Positions 1 through 8,354 of a stretch of DNA of 38,688 nucleotides are shown here, in pieces; within the stretch, counting starts at the first letter, position 1, and every line of letters begins with the position of its first letter. Under the pieces are notes generated by a model that was not told the DNA's origin, ran no database searches, and saw only the letters and a list, made by a program, of their open reading frames with translations. Source of the stretch: a virus. A program made the position numbers and the translations under genes. Location: positions 1-38,688 of the IMG/VR virus record IMGVR_UViG_3300024346_000198; one strand, 5' to 3'.

Positions 1-1
1 T

Positions 2-22
2 GTCTTTTCGCAGAAAGGCAAA
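2..22 (+). promoter_or_regulatory. Partial copy of the phage leader box (GTCTTTT..AGAAAG.CAAA)
   Basis: Bases 2-22 read GTCTTTT, then CGC, AGAAAG, G and CAAA. This is the same word order as the 18-base box that precedes the first gene of two other operons (see 30900-30936 and 33979-34012), with two small insertions. The upstream hairpin half would lie beyond the window start, so the match is incomplete and may be a chance resemblance. Confidence 0.3.
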
Positions 23-34
23 GTTAGCGGGGGT

Positions 35-56
35 TATAAGGTTGCTAAAACGCAAC
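35..56 (+). promoter_or_regulatory. Candidate late promoter -10 and operator palindrome
   Basis: TATAAG at 35-40 fits a -10 box in five of six positions, but no convincing -35 is visible 16-18 bases upstream. Directly after it comes GTTGC-TAAAAC-GCAAC (41-56), a hyphenated palindrome with perfect 5-bp arms. The same palindrome, with the shared core GTTGCTA, overlies the -10 box of the Cro-like regulator at 31005-31020. Here it would cover the transcription start of the packaging operon. A lone -10 plus operator would suit a promoter that needs an activator. Confidence 0.4.
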
Positions 57-76
57 AAAGCGTTTAACATCAAAAA

Positions 77-448
77 ATGAAAAAAGCACCCAAACAAATT
101 ATTGCATTTCTGCGTAATCCAACCACTTGGAACGCCGATGCGTTTGAAACCGCCATCAGGAACGAAGTGGAAAATTCAACGGGTGCGTTAACTGCATCTG
201 ATGAACTGCTAATTGGTTCTTTGGTTTTGGTAGTGGAAACTTTGGTACAGGCGCACATTGGATTATTGGAAAAAGGCGCGATTTACCACTACAACGCGGG
301 GGATGCACCAAGCCCCTATTACAAGATAAGAACCGAATCAATGGACAAAGCGATAAAGATTCTTGCCGAACTAGCATTAGTGGCAAGGGGTCGCCCAAAG
401 ATTAAAAACAAGGCATCCGAAGTAGATGAGTTATTCGCAACTGCTTGA
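77..448 (+). CDS. Terminase small subunit, P27-like (probable)
   Basis: This 123-residue protein is the likely DNA-recognition subunit of the packaging motor, which binds the packaging site and loads the large subunit. Its size, its mostly helical sequence, the basic GRPKIKNK stretch near the C-terminus and its place just before the large terminase fit the P27-type small terminases. There is no diagnostic catalytic motif, so position carries much of the call. The 3' end overlaps the large terminase start by 23 bases, suggesting coupled translation. No clear Shine-Dalgarno sequence precedes the ATG; an A-rich stretch sits there instead. Confidence 0.65.
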   Translation: MKKAPKQIIAFLRNPTTWNADAFETAIRNEVENSTGALTASDELLIGSLVLVVETLVQAHIGLLEKGAIYHYNAGDAPSPYYKIRTESMDKAIKILAELALVARGRPKIKNKASEVDELFATA

Positions 449-2105
449 ACCCGCTTTTCAATATGCTAGGGGCGTAACCCTTGGCGATATAACTGCTTGC
501 GAAGATGTACGGTTAGCCGCCCAAAGATTCCTAGATATGGTGGAACGGCGGGATGCGCCTTATGAGTTCGTACCCGAAAAAGCCGAACACATTTTAAAGT
601 TTGCCAAGTTTTGCCGCCATGTCAAAGGTGCTGAAGCGGGCAAGCCTATTAACCTACAACCGTTTCAAGTTTTGTTCTTGGCGGCTATTTATGGGTTTAG
701 GGATAGGAAAGATAAAACCGTTCGTTGGGTAACTGATGTAATTTTGTTTGTGCCGCGTAAATCAGGCAAGACAACTTTGGCATCAATCATTGCACTTTAT
801 GAATTACAGTTTGGGGATGCGGGTGCTGAAGTTTTTACTTTGGCGACCAACCGCGAACAGGCAAGTATTTGCTTTGATTCATCTAAAGCCATCATTGAAA
901 ACATGGTGCATGAGTTTCAGCAAAAGTTTGTTGTTTACCGAAGCGAACTAAAGAAGGCGGGTGATTCCACTTCTACTTACCGTGCGCTATCCCGTGAAAA
1001 CAGAAAAACAGGCGATGGTAAAAACCCATCGTGCGCGATGATTGATGAAGCCGCGCAGATTACAGAACGGTCATCTATTGAGGTTCTGCATAGCGGTATG
1101 GGGGCGCGTAAGAACCCTTTGCGTATGTACCTAACAACCGCATCGTTTACCCGCGAAACCAAGTTCTTTGAAGATTTAAACCACTTACGCACGGTGTTAC
1201 GCGGCGCGGCAGAAGATAACTACCGTTGGTTTGGTTTACTGTATTCGATTGATGCGGGTGATGAATGGTCGAACGAAGAAACTTGGGCTAAAGCCAACCC
1301 GATGCTTGGCATATCGGTTACTACCGAACACATTAGGCACATGGCGCACGAAGCGCAATCTAAGCCCGCAAGCCTTAACGAATTTCTTTGTAAGCAACTG
1401 AACATTTATGTTTCAGCAAATAGCGCGTGGGTCGATAGAAGGTATTGGGATGATTCAGTTTGCCCTATGCCTGAAGATAAACCCGAATCAACTTTTATTG
1501 CGTTTGACTTGGCATATTCCCGCGACTTAAACGCGGTTTGTACTTTGCACCGATATTCGGAAGAAAAGTTCTTTGCAGAATTCCAATTTTTCTTACCCGA
1601 AGAAAGTTTAGACCTAATCCCAAATCACTATAAATCTATCTTTCTGCAAGCCCATGCAAGCGGCATATTGCGGCTTACGCAAGGCAATGTAACCGACCTT
1701 AACGAAGTAGAAACCTACATCAAGCAACAATGTATTAAGCACAATGTTAAAGAAATCGGCTACGACCCGTACAACGCCGCGTCATTGGTTGCTAATTTGT
1801 ATTCCGAGGGTTTACCCGTAAAGAAGGTTGGGCAGGGAATGGCGGTTCTATCTAACCCGTCTAAAACCGCAGAACAATTGATTTTGAAAAAAGGAATCTT
1901 GCACGATGGCAACTCGTTTGTTGGTTGGCAATTAGCCAACGCCGAAGTTTATACGGATGTAAACGGAAATGTCAAAGTTCGTAAGAATGAAGCCGATACA
2001 TCCGCAAAAGTTGACGGAATTATTGCAATGATTATGGCTTTGCATTGCCATCTAGACAATGTTTTTATTTCTGATACATTTGGATTTAGAAGTTTTGAAT
2101 GGTAA
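426..2105 (+). CDS. terL: Terminase large subunit (ATPase and nuclease)
   Basis: This is the packaging motor that cuts concatemeric DNA and pumps it into the prohead. At 559 residues it has the normal length. The Walker A-like motif VPRKSGKT is at about residues 109-116, Walker B CAMIDEAA at about 203-210 with D207/E208, and the coupling motif LTTA at about 236-239. The C-terminal RNase H-like nuclease shows its acidic residues in FIAFDLAYSRD (D361), IGYDPYN (D447) and KVDGIIAM (D530). All key residues appear intact. It belongs to the HK97/P27-associated terminase group. The start overlaps the small subunit gene. Confidence 0.95.
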   Translation: MSYSQLLEPAFQYARGVTLGDITACEDVRLAAQRFLDMVERRDAPYEFVPEKAEHILKFAKFCRHVKGAEAGKPINLQPFQVLFLAAIYGFRDRKDKTVRWVTDVILFVPRKSGKTTLASIIALYELQFGDAGAEVFTLATNREQASICFDSSKAIIENMVHEFQQKFVVYRSELKKAGDSTSTYRALSRENRKTGDGKNPSCAMIDEAAQITERSSIEVLHSGMGARKNPLRMYLTTASFTRETKFFEDLNHLRTVLRGAAEDNYRWFGLLYSIDAGDEWSNEETWAKANPMLGISVTTEHIRHMAHEAQSKPASLNEFLCKQLNIYVSANSAWVDRRYWDDSVCPMPEDKPESTFIAFDLAYSRDLNAVCTLHRYSEEKFFAEFQFFLPEESLDLIPNHYKSIFLQAHASGILRLTQGNVTDLNEVETYIKQQCIKHNVKEIGYDPYNAASLVANLYSEGLPVKKVGQGMAVLSNPSKTAEQLILKKGILHDGNSFVGWQLANAEVYTDVNGNVKVRKNEADTSAKVDGIIAMIMALHCHLDNVFISDTFGFRSFEW

Positions 2106-2117
2106 ACCATCAAGAAA

Positions 2118-3527
2118 TTGGGTAAAAACATGGCTATTTTCGACATTTTCAAGCGCAATAAAGACCAAAAAAACGAATCCAATGTGTTATTTGGGCAATC
2201 TGCGCTAGGTAATAACATTGTTTATCAGGGTTCTAAACAAGCCCCAAATGTCAATACTCAGATTCTTTATGTAACCACAGGCGCGACCAATAACGCGGGT
2301 CGCCCCGTGGATATGTCGCTACTTACGCGCAATAGCACAATCATTGCTTGCGTTGCGGCAAAAGCCCGCGCCCTATCCCAATTGCCTATTCGCGTAGTTA
2401 GCCAATCGGAAGATGGTACTTATGTCGATGCCATCAAATCGCCGCTAGTGGGCGCACGGGATAAGGCTAAAGCCAAGCAAGTGGCAAACCTTTTGGCACA
2501 ACCCAACCAATTCCAAAGTACCTATGAATTTTGGTATCAATGGCTAATGTGGTACGAACTTGCGGGCGAAGCATTTACCCTTTGGTGGAGAAAAGACCAA
2601 CAAAGTACAACGGAAACCCCGTTAGAAATGTACTTGCTTGATTCAACCCTAATTGCCGTAACAATCACCCCTGCGCGTTACCCATCGTATCGTTTGAGTA
2701 CGCCTAGTTACGGTTTTAACCGTGATGAACCGCTGAACTTTAACCAAGTGATGCACATTAAGGAAATGAACTGGCAAGGTTCTGCGGGTTTTAACAAAGG
2801 CATTTTGGCGGCAGAACTTGTTTCGCTAGACCAAGATATTGACCTTTACGCCAACTACATCATGCAGAACGGCGCAAAGCCAAGCGGCATGTTTACTACC
2901 GAAAGTGTTATTCCTGATGGCAAATACAAAGAAATCGCCGCCCGCTTGAAAGAAGCATGGTCGGCAATGGTTTCTAGCCGCCCAAGCGACCCAAGTAAGG
3001 CGGGTCAGGGTATGTTACTTGACCAAGGCATGAAGTACACCCCGTTGGATATGCTGACCCTACAGGATACCGATGCGGCTAAGTTAAAAGAACAAACCAT
3101 GAAGCGGATTTGCGGTTTGTTTGGCGTACCCGCGGCAATGATTGGCATTGGGGATTCCAAGTACAACAATACGCAAACAATGATGGATGAATTCTATAAA
3201 TCCACAATGTACCCAACTTTAATTAACATTCAGCAAAAATTAAAGCAACATTTGTTTGTTGGCTACCCTAATTTGTGCATTGAATTTGATACGCGCAATT
3301 TCTTAAAAGGCGCACCGTTAGACCAAATGAATTTTGCTACCGCGGGCGTTAGTAATGGAATTATGACCCCCAACGAAGCGCGTGAATACTTGGGGATGCC
3401 AAATATTGACGGTGCTAATGAACTTGTTGATAAAGGCGGGAAAGATAAGCCGATTGTAGGAACATCCCCGCAAGATACGGGCGGGGGCGGTGGAAACCAA
3501 ACCCGAAAAATGAATATCGGCAAGTGA
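2118..3527 (+). CDS. Portal protein, HK97 family
   Basis: A 469-residue portal, the dodecameric ring at one capsid vertex through which DNA passes and to which the neck attaches. The length and motifs fit Phage_portal (HK97-like). These include VDMSLLTRNSTIIACV near residues 58-75, the WYQWLMWYELAGEAF region near 135-150, the conserved FGVPAAMIG near 335-343 and the helix MYPTLINIQQKLKQ after it. The C-terminus is a glycine-rich tail (about 455-463), usually disordered. It lies in the standard terminase-portal-protease-capsid order. An internal start cannot be excluded, but this ATG gives the full N-terminal domain. Confidence 0.93.
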   Translation: MGKNMAIFDIFKRNKDQKNESNVLFGQSALGNNIVYQGSKQAPNVNTQILYVTTGATNNAGRPVDMSLLTRNSTIIACVAAKARALSQLPIRVVSQSEDGTYVDAIKSPLVGARDKAKAKQVANLLAQPNQFQSTYEFWYQWLMWYELAGEAFTLWWRKDQQSTTETPLEMYLLDSTLIAVTITPARYPSYRLSTPSYGFNRDEPLNFNQVMHIKEMNWQGSAGFNKGILAAELVSLDQDIDLYANYIMQNGAKPSGMFTTESVIPDGKYKEIAARLKEAWSAMVSSRPSDPSKAGQGMLLDQGMKYTPLDMLTLQDTDAAKLKEQTMKRICGLFGVPAAMIGIGDSKYNNTQTMMDEFYKSTMYPTLINIQQKLKQHLFVGYPNLCIEFDTRNFLKGAPLDQMNFATAGVSNGIMTPNEAREYLGMPNIDGANELVDKGGKDKPIVGTSPQDTGGGGGNQTRKMNIGK

Positions 3528-3534
3528 AAATAAA

Positions 3535-3747
3535 TTGTCCACTATTTTTAAATTAGTGATAGCATCCTTGGCAACATATAAGCCAAATACAGAACCGCCC
3601 CCCAAAAGAGGGCGACCCCCTAAAACAATATATGACATCGACCGAACTAAAATCGATGAGGTAATCTATGACCGTAAAAAACCTGATGATGGTTTGCGAA
3701 GCCAAATTAGTTTTGGAAAAGCAGGGCGAAAGCACAGGAAAAATTGA
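3535..3747 (+). CDS. Doubtful small ORF with an RGRPPK stretch
   Basis: A 70-residue reading frame with a TTG start and no good ribosome binding site, between the portal and protease genes. Its last 80 bases overlap the protease in another frame. The only recognisable feature is PPPKRGRPPK (about residues 21-30), like an AT-hook, followed by an acidic stretch. The 140-base gap it fills would otherwise be the largest non-coding gap in the head module. I list it because the first 45 codons look protein-like, but it may be a spacer. Confidence 0.25.
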   Translation: MSTIFKLVIASLATYKPNTEPPPKRGRPPKTIYDIDRTKIDEVIYDRKKPDDGLRSQISFGKAGRKHRKN

Positions 3748-4447
3748 AGCAACCGTAACTACTTGGGGTGCGCGTGAAGGCGCAGACGGTAGGCGGTTTA
3801 ATTATCAACCCGAAGGTTTTATGCAATGGGCAGAAGATTTTTCTGCATCAGGTCGCCCCCTACCCATGTTTGTGAATCACGATGCGGATGCAATCCCCGT
3901 TGGTCAATGGGATGCGTTCGAGTTTGACGATACAGGAATGAAAGCCGAAGGGCGTTTGTTTGTCAATACTACGATGGGTTCTGACCTTTACAAAGTAATG
4001 CAAGAATCACCCGCTATGTTTGGCGGCGTTTCCGTTGGTGCATACGCCGAAGAATATCAAATGGTCAATGCTGAAGGCGAACCCGACCAATCTGATGAAG
4101 CATATTTCCAAATCACAAAAGGCGGCTTGCGCGAAGTATCCGTAGTGATGTACCCCAACAACCCAATGGCAGAAGTTAGCAAGTTGGAATATTTCCGCGC
4201 TGATGGTTCTGCCGATTTAAAAGTTTTAGAACAAGCCTTGCGTGAAGTTGGGCTATCTAAAAAGGATGCGGTAGCCGCCGCATCTACGTTCAAAAAAGTG
4301 TTAGAACTGCGCGATGTAGTTACAACGCCTATTGAAATTGCGCCTATTCTGAGTGAATCAGATGCGGAGGCTACCGAAGCGGAAATTCTCGCGGCTTTAG
4401 AAACCCGTGAACTTCTTAAAATTCTTGATACCAAAATTAAAGGTTAA
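3668..4447 (+). CDS. Prohead maturation protease, HK97 family (S78)
   Basis: A 259-residue serine protease that is packaged in the prohead, removes the capsid delta domain and then digests itself. The catalytic His sits in FVNHDADA (H71), the Ser in GGVSVGAY (S122), and a likely third residue is the Glu of LREVSVVMYP (E156). The spacing matches the HK97 protease triad. The C-terminal part after residue 190 is acidic and alanine-rich, as expected for the self-cleaved tail. GAGG eight bases upstream supports this ATG. It is followed after three bases by the capsid gene. Confidence 0.92.
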   Translation: MTVKNLMMVCEAKLVLEKQGESTGKIEATVTTWGAREGADGRRFNYQPEGFMQWAEDFSASGRPLPMFVNHDADAIPVGQWDAFEFDDTGMKAEGRLFVNTTMGSDLYKVMQESPAMFGGVSVGAYAEEYQMVNAEGEPDQSDEAYFQITKGGLREVSVVMYPNNPMAEVSKLEYFRADGSADLKVLEQALREVGLSKKDAVAAASTFKKVLELRDVVTTPIEIAPILSESDAEATEAEILAALETRELLKILDTKIKG

Positions 4448-4450
4448 ATC

Positions 4451-5797
4451 ATGTCACAAGCAATCATTGAAAAACTGGATGCTATCGAAGCCAAGCAAAG
4501 CGAAAGCATTGCCGCCGTTGAAGCAAAAATCCCCGCCGCCGTTGAAGCAATCAAACTGGAAATGCAAGAAACCATTTCTGCTTTGGAAGCCAAAGTAGCA
4601 TCTATTCAAGCCCCCGCCATCATCAAGCCCGCTACAACCGTGCGCGGCGATGTAAACCGTTCTGTTAAAGAACAATTGGCTTCTTTCTACAAAAGCAATG
4701 CCCGCGTAGAAAAAGAATTGCAAATTTTTGCAGATGAAAGCCAACGCGATGCGTATATGCGCGAGGCATCAGCATTGACAGGCTCAGGTAACAACCAAGG
4801 TGGTCGCACCGCCTATGACCCCGTGTTTGCCGCTTTGCGTTTGGGTAATCCAATGCGCGGTTTGTCACGCACCGTTGCTACCGATGGTTCTTCTTATCAA
4901 TTCCGTGTCAAAACTGGTAATGCGGGTGCGGCATGGGGCTATGCAATTCAGAACAACGGCGCAACTACTACTGAAGATACAAGCATTTGGCAATTGGTTT
5001 TGCAAGACCTGAACGTGCAATTCCCAATCCGTACCGCGGCTTTGGATGACATTGATGGTTTGGAAGCCAATGTTGTTGACGATATGTTGATGGAGTTTTC
5101 ACAAAGTGAAGCCTTGTCAATGATTCAGAATAACGACCAAGCGGCACAATCAGGCACTAACCCTTACGGCGGTACAAATGGCTTGCGCGGCTTAGACCAA
5201 TATGCGGGTGCTAACGCTACCTATACGGGTGGTACTTGCACTACGGCGGCATTTGGTTCTAGCGGTACTGGTTCTAATACTGGTTTGCATAGCCTTGCTA
5301 CTTATGACCAACTTACCACTAACGCTAACACCGTTGGCGCAAACAACATTAACTATGTTGACGTAATCAATACTATTTATGCTTTGCCACAACAGTATTG
5401 GACACCATCAACTAAGTTTATGATTAACCCAATTTTGTTAAACGCTATTCGCGCATTGCGTGATACAAACGGCGCACCAATCTTTAATCGTAACGAAGGT
5501 TTGTCAGTTGAAGGCATCGTAGGTCAATTGTTGGGCTTTGATGTTGTTGTTAACAAGTATGTTGATAACCCATCACAAGCCACTACGGGTTCTGCGGGTA
5601 CAAATTCTTTGTATCCAATGTACTTTGGTGATTTCACACGCGGTCATACAATCATCGACAGATTGAACATGATTATGCGCCGCTACGACCAAACGGCCCC
5701 AGGTTTTATAACCTTTTTCGGGGAAAAAAGATTGGCAACATCCGTTCGGGACCCTAACGCGTTAATTCGTTATCGTTCAACTGGTACTGCTACTTAA
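4451..5797 (+). CDS. Major capsid protein, HK97 fold (copy 1, with delta domain)
   Basis: A 448-residue capsid subunit. Residues 1-60 are a charged, alanine-rich coiled coil (the delta or scaffolding domain), to be removed by the upstream protease. The HK97-fold body starts around residue 95. The C-terminal motifs FFGEKRLATSVRDPNAL and IRYR are typical of the family. This is probably the main shell protein because it keeps the scaffolding domain and sits right behind the protease. A strong intrinsic terminator follows its stop codon, and a paralog without the delta domain comes next. The body from REASALTGSG onward aligns with that paralog almost end to end. Confidence 0.93.
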   Translation: MSQAIIEKLDAIEAKQSESIAAVEAKIPAAVEAIKLEMQETISALEAKVASIQAPAIIKPATTVRGDVNRSVKEQLASFYKSNARVEKELQIFADESQRDAYMREASALTGSGNNQGGRTAYDPVFAALRLGNPMRGLSRTVATDGSSYQFRVKTGNAGAAWGYAIQNNGATTTEDTSIWQLVLQDLNVQFPIRTAALDDIDGLEANVVDDMLMEFSQSEALSMIQNNDQAAQSGTNPYGGTNGLRGLDQYAGANATYTGGTCTTAAFGSSGTGSNTGLHSLATYDQLTTNANTVGANNINYVDVINTIYALPQQYWTPSTKFMINPILLNAIRALRDTNGAPIFNRNEGLSVEGIVGQLLGFDVVVNKYVDNPSQATTGSAGTNSLYPMYFGDFTRGHTIIDRLNMIMRRYDQTAPGFITFFGEKRLATSVRDPNALIRYRSTGTAT

Positions 5798-5811
5798 TTG
5801 CGTTGCCATTA

Positions 5812-5840
5812 GCGGGGGGCGAAAATCCCCCGCTTTTTTT
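5812..5840 (+). terminator. Rho-independent terminator between the two capsid genes
   Basis: GCGGGGG (5812-5818) pairs perfectly with CCCCCGC (5827-5833) across an 8-base loop, followed directly by seven T residues (5834-5840). This is a canonical intrinsic terminator. It lies 15 bases after the first capsid stop codon and 16 bases before the second capsid start codon. All downstream neck, tail and lysis genes must be reached by read-through, antitermination or another promoter. Confidence 0.85.
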
Positions 5841-5855
5841 AAACAGGAATTCAAA

Positions 5856-6872
5856 ATGTCTATCACCGAAAAAATCTTGAACGGAATCAAACAAGCCATC
5901 ACCGAAGGCGGCAAAGTAAATATCGATTTGCGTGAAGCAAGTGCAATTACTGGTTCGGGTTCGGGTGTCGGTGGTAATGTTGTTTTTGATGAAGCGTTTG
6001 CGGCTTTGCGTCAAGCAAACCCTTTGCGTCAAGGCTCACGCCAAATCGCGGTTGCGGGTTCTGATGCCCAATTCGTTGCCAAAACTGGTAACGCCGCAAA
6101 TTCTACAAACCCTTGGGGTTACACATTTACGCCTGATAGCGGTTCGCCTAATGTGAACACTTCTATTTGGCAATTACCCGTGCGCGTATTGGTTGCACAA
6201 TTGCCAATCAGAACGGCGGTGCTAAGTGATGTTAATGGACTTGATGCAACGCTTGTTGAAGATTTGGCACTTGAGTTTGCACAACTTGAAGGTCAATCAA
6301 TGGTTCTTAATAGCGACCAAGCGGGTAGCACAACTACATCTACTGGTGCTACTAACGGTTTGCGCGGTTTGGATAGTTACACTAGCGGGGCTTCTAGTGC
6401 TTTCGGTACTAGTGGTACGGCTATTACAAATGGCATACATACTATCGCTACGGTTAGTAATGGCGGCACTACGGTAACTTACAACAAAGTTGTAAACATG
6501 GCTAACGCGTTGCCCCCGCAATATTGGTCGCTAGATTCAACTGCTTGGCACATTAGCCCCGCAATGATTCAAACATTGCGTCAATTAAAAGATACGGCGG
6601 GTTTGCCCTTGTTCTTGGAATTGGGCGAAAAAGATGGTTGCGCGATTGGTCACATTTTTGGTTGGCCCGTTATTCCTAATCCTTACCTTTCTACAGATTT
6701 TCCAATCTACTTGGCAAACTGGAATCGGTTTTTGACAATTGGTGATACCGAACAAATGACCGTGCAAATGTTTGAACAAACACAGGCGGGTTTTGTAACG
6801 ATGTACGCAGAAAAAAGAATGGTAAGCACCGTGCGCGACCCATTTGCGGGCGTTCGTATGTCTGCCGCCTAA
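5856..6872 (+). CDS. Second HK97-fold major capsid paralog (copy 2, no delta domain)
   Basis: A 338-residue protein clearly paralogous to the upstream capsid protein. Shared segments include REASAITGSG, FAALRQANPLR, VAKTGNA, TSIWQLPVRVLV, LPIRTAVL, TNGLRGLDSY, ALPPQYW and the C-terminal AEKRMVSTVRDPFA. It has only about 25 residues before the shared body, so the 90-residue scaffolding/delta region of copy 1 is missing. The glycine and threonine-rich loops differ in length. It may be a second shell subunit, a pentamer- or neck-vertex subunit, or a decoration protein derived from the capsid gene. Intact conserved motifs argue against decay. A ribosome binding site (AGGAA) precedes the ATG. Confidence 0.85.
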   Translation: MSITEKILNGIKQAITEGGKVNIDLREASAITGSGSGVGGNVVFDEAFAALRQANPLRQGSRQIAVAGSDAQFVAKTGNAANSTNPWGYTFTPDSGSPNVNTSIWQLPVRVLVAQLPIRTAVLSDVNGLDATLVEDLALEFAQLEGQSMVLNSDQAGSTTTSTGATNGLRGLDSYTSGASSAFGTSGTAITNGIHTIATVSNGGTTVTYNKVVNMANALPPQYWSLDSTAWHISPAMIQTLRQLKDTAGLPLFLELGEKDGCAIGHIFGWPVIPNPYLSTDFPIYLANWNRFLTIGDTEQMTVQMFEQTQAGFVTMYAEKRMVSTVRDPFAGVRMSAA

Positions 6873-6884
6873 AAGGGGGCTTGA

Positions 6885-7556
6885 ATGTCAGTAAATAGCG
6901 ATTTACTAGGTGCGCCTTACGGGGCATCTACCCGCAATCCGTTCAGTTATGTAAAAACAGAACAGATTAACCGCGATGTAGTTACGCCTTGGTTAACCTT
7001 GGATGAAATCACAAATCAAATAAATTTGTTTGAAGATGAATCACAAGATGGTTATTTGCAATCATTGGAACTTGCAGTTCGCCAAGCCATTGAAGATTAT
7101 TTAGGTCTATCTATTTTTTCAGTTACCTACCGTGTTTGGTATGGTGCTGAAAACCTAGCCGCATCGCCCGTATGTTTGGATTTGCCCGAAGTATCGCAAA
7201 ACCAATACCCCGATATGTCAGGCGTAACAATTGAACGCGTAGCGTATTGGGATAACAGTACACCGCCCGTTTTAACTACTGTTTCTTCTACTCAATACTA
7301 TTACGATGCAAGCGGTAACAAGGTAATTATTCAATCCTTGCCGACTACTATCAATAGCCAAATGACTGCACCAATTATTTGCGAGTACACAACCGCACCT
7401 AATCCGTTGCAAACTTATCCCGTTATTAAGCAAGCGGGTTTGTTGTTGTTTACGCACTTGTATAACAATCGTAGCAATACAACCGACAATCAGTTAAAAG
7501 ACATTCCATTTGGCGTATCTACATTGCTACGCCCATACAAACCATTGGTGATGTAA
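6885..7556 (+). CDS. Head-tail connector, gp6/gp15-like adaptor
   Basis: A 223-residue protein with the shape of the phage gp6-like (DNA packaging/adaptor) family. It has an N-terminal helical part starting with PWLTLDEITNQINLFED and LELAVRQAIEDYLGLSI (about 35-75), then a beta-rich insertion, then a C-terminal helix PVIKQAGLLLFTHLYNN and the ending LLRPYKPLVM that is typical of this family. It forms the first ring below the portal. It sits between the capsid genes and the head-closure gene, the standard order. Confidence 0.82.
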   Translation: MSVNSDLLGAPYGASTRNPFSYVKTEQINRDVVTPWLTLDEITNQINLFEDESQDGYLQSLELAVRQAIEDYLGLSIFSVTYRVWYGAENLAASPVCLDLPEVSQNQYPDMSGVTIERVAYWDNSTPPVLTTVSSTQYYYDASGNKVIIQSLPTTINSQMTAPIICEYTTAPNPLQTYPVIKQAGLLLFTHLYNNRSNTTDNQLKDIPFGVSTLLRPYKPLVM

Positions 7557-7901
7557 ATGGCAATTGCACGGTTTGAACAAATTACAGTCAATAATTTGGC
7601 ATTTGCTAAAAGTAGTTTTGGCGAACAAACAACCGCGCAAACTACTTGGTTTCGTACCCGTGCGCGTGTTCAATCCGTTGCCAATAGTTTAAAGATTTCC
7701 GAAAAGTACCGCCTTTATCAAGATGTAGTTAATTTTATTTTGAACTACACCCCAAACACAAGAACAATGGTTCGCAATCAAAACCTTTATTCAATCAATT
7801 ACAACGGTTACGATTGGCGTATTGATAACATCCGTGAATCTGACGATAGGATGACCGTGGTTATCTTGGCTTACAGAACTGACCCAGTTACGGCGGTGTA
7901 A
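7557..7901 (+). CDS. Head-tail joining / head closure protein
   Basis: A 114-residue protein of the Phage_H_T_join type (SPP1 gp16-like), predicted mostly beta-strand. Features are TTWFRTRARVQSVANSLK (about 29-46) and the conserved NGYDWRIDNIRESDDRMTVV (about 81-100), the family's 'I.y.g..y.I..i...d...' pattern. It plugs the DNA channel after packaging and receives the tail. It starts at the base after the preceding stop codon and ends one base before the next start. Confidence 0.78.
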   Translation: MAIARFEQITVNNLAFAKSSFGEQTTAQTTWFRTRARVQSVANSLKISEKYRLYQDVVNFILNYTPNTRTMVRNQNLYSINYNGYDWRIDNIRESDDRMTVVILAYRTDPVTAV

Positions 7902-8321
7902 ATGGCAACGCAACAAAATCCAGTTCAATACGGCAAAGCGATTCAGTTTCAACTGCAAAGCATTGTTACGCCCGTACCCGTTTATGCGGCGTTTAACCGT
8001 AACTTTGCTACCGAACCCAAGTTCTTGGTTTGGATGCTAAGAAATGTTCATCAAGATGTGTACACAGGGCCAGTTCAATCCGTGAAGGGTATCGACCGCC
8101 CAACATTTCAGATAAGTATTTTTACGCAAGTAATAGAAGATGGTTTCACTATTTCCAATCAGATACTACAATCGCTACACGGATATAGTGGTTTGTTTGG
8201 TGGTGCAACAAATGGTTTTCAGATTGCTAAAGCAGATGTTTTTTGGCTTTACAACACCTATGACAATGATGAAAAGTTAGCCCAAATTTTTCTTGATTGC
8301 ACCCTAGATATTCCAACATAA
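7902..8321 (+). CDS. Tail terminator / tail completion protein (DUF3168-like)
   Basis: A 139-residue protein immediately before the tail-tube genes, where the tail terminator normally lies. The sequence VPVYAAFNRNFATEPKFLVW, then RPTFQISIFTQVIEDGFTIS and a C-terminal LAQIFLDCTLDIP strand resemble the DUF3168/gpU-like fold (alpha/beta with strands pairing at the ring interface). These proteins cap the tail tube and stop its growth. No catalytic residues are expected. Assignment rests on position, size and general pattern. Confidence 0.6.
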   Translation: MATQQNPVQYGKAIQFQLQSIVTPVPVYAAFNRNFATEPKFLVWMLRNVHQDVYTGPVQSVKGIDRPTFQISIFTQVIEDGFTISNQILQSLHGYSGLFGGATNGFQIAKADVFWLYNTYDNDEKLAQIFLDCTLDIPT

Positions 8322-8354
8322 GACAACCCAACAACTTTTGAAGGAACTTTTAAA

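Noticed and set aside
3596-3614. Hairpin CGCCC/GGGCG between portal and protease genes
   Set aside because: Only 5 bp with a 9-base loop and no following T tract; not a credible terminator.
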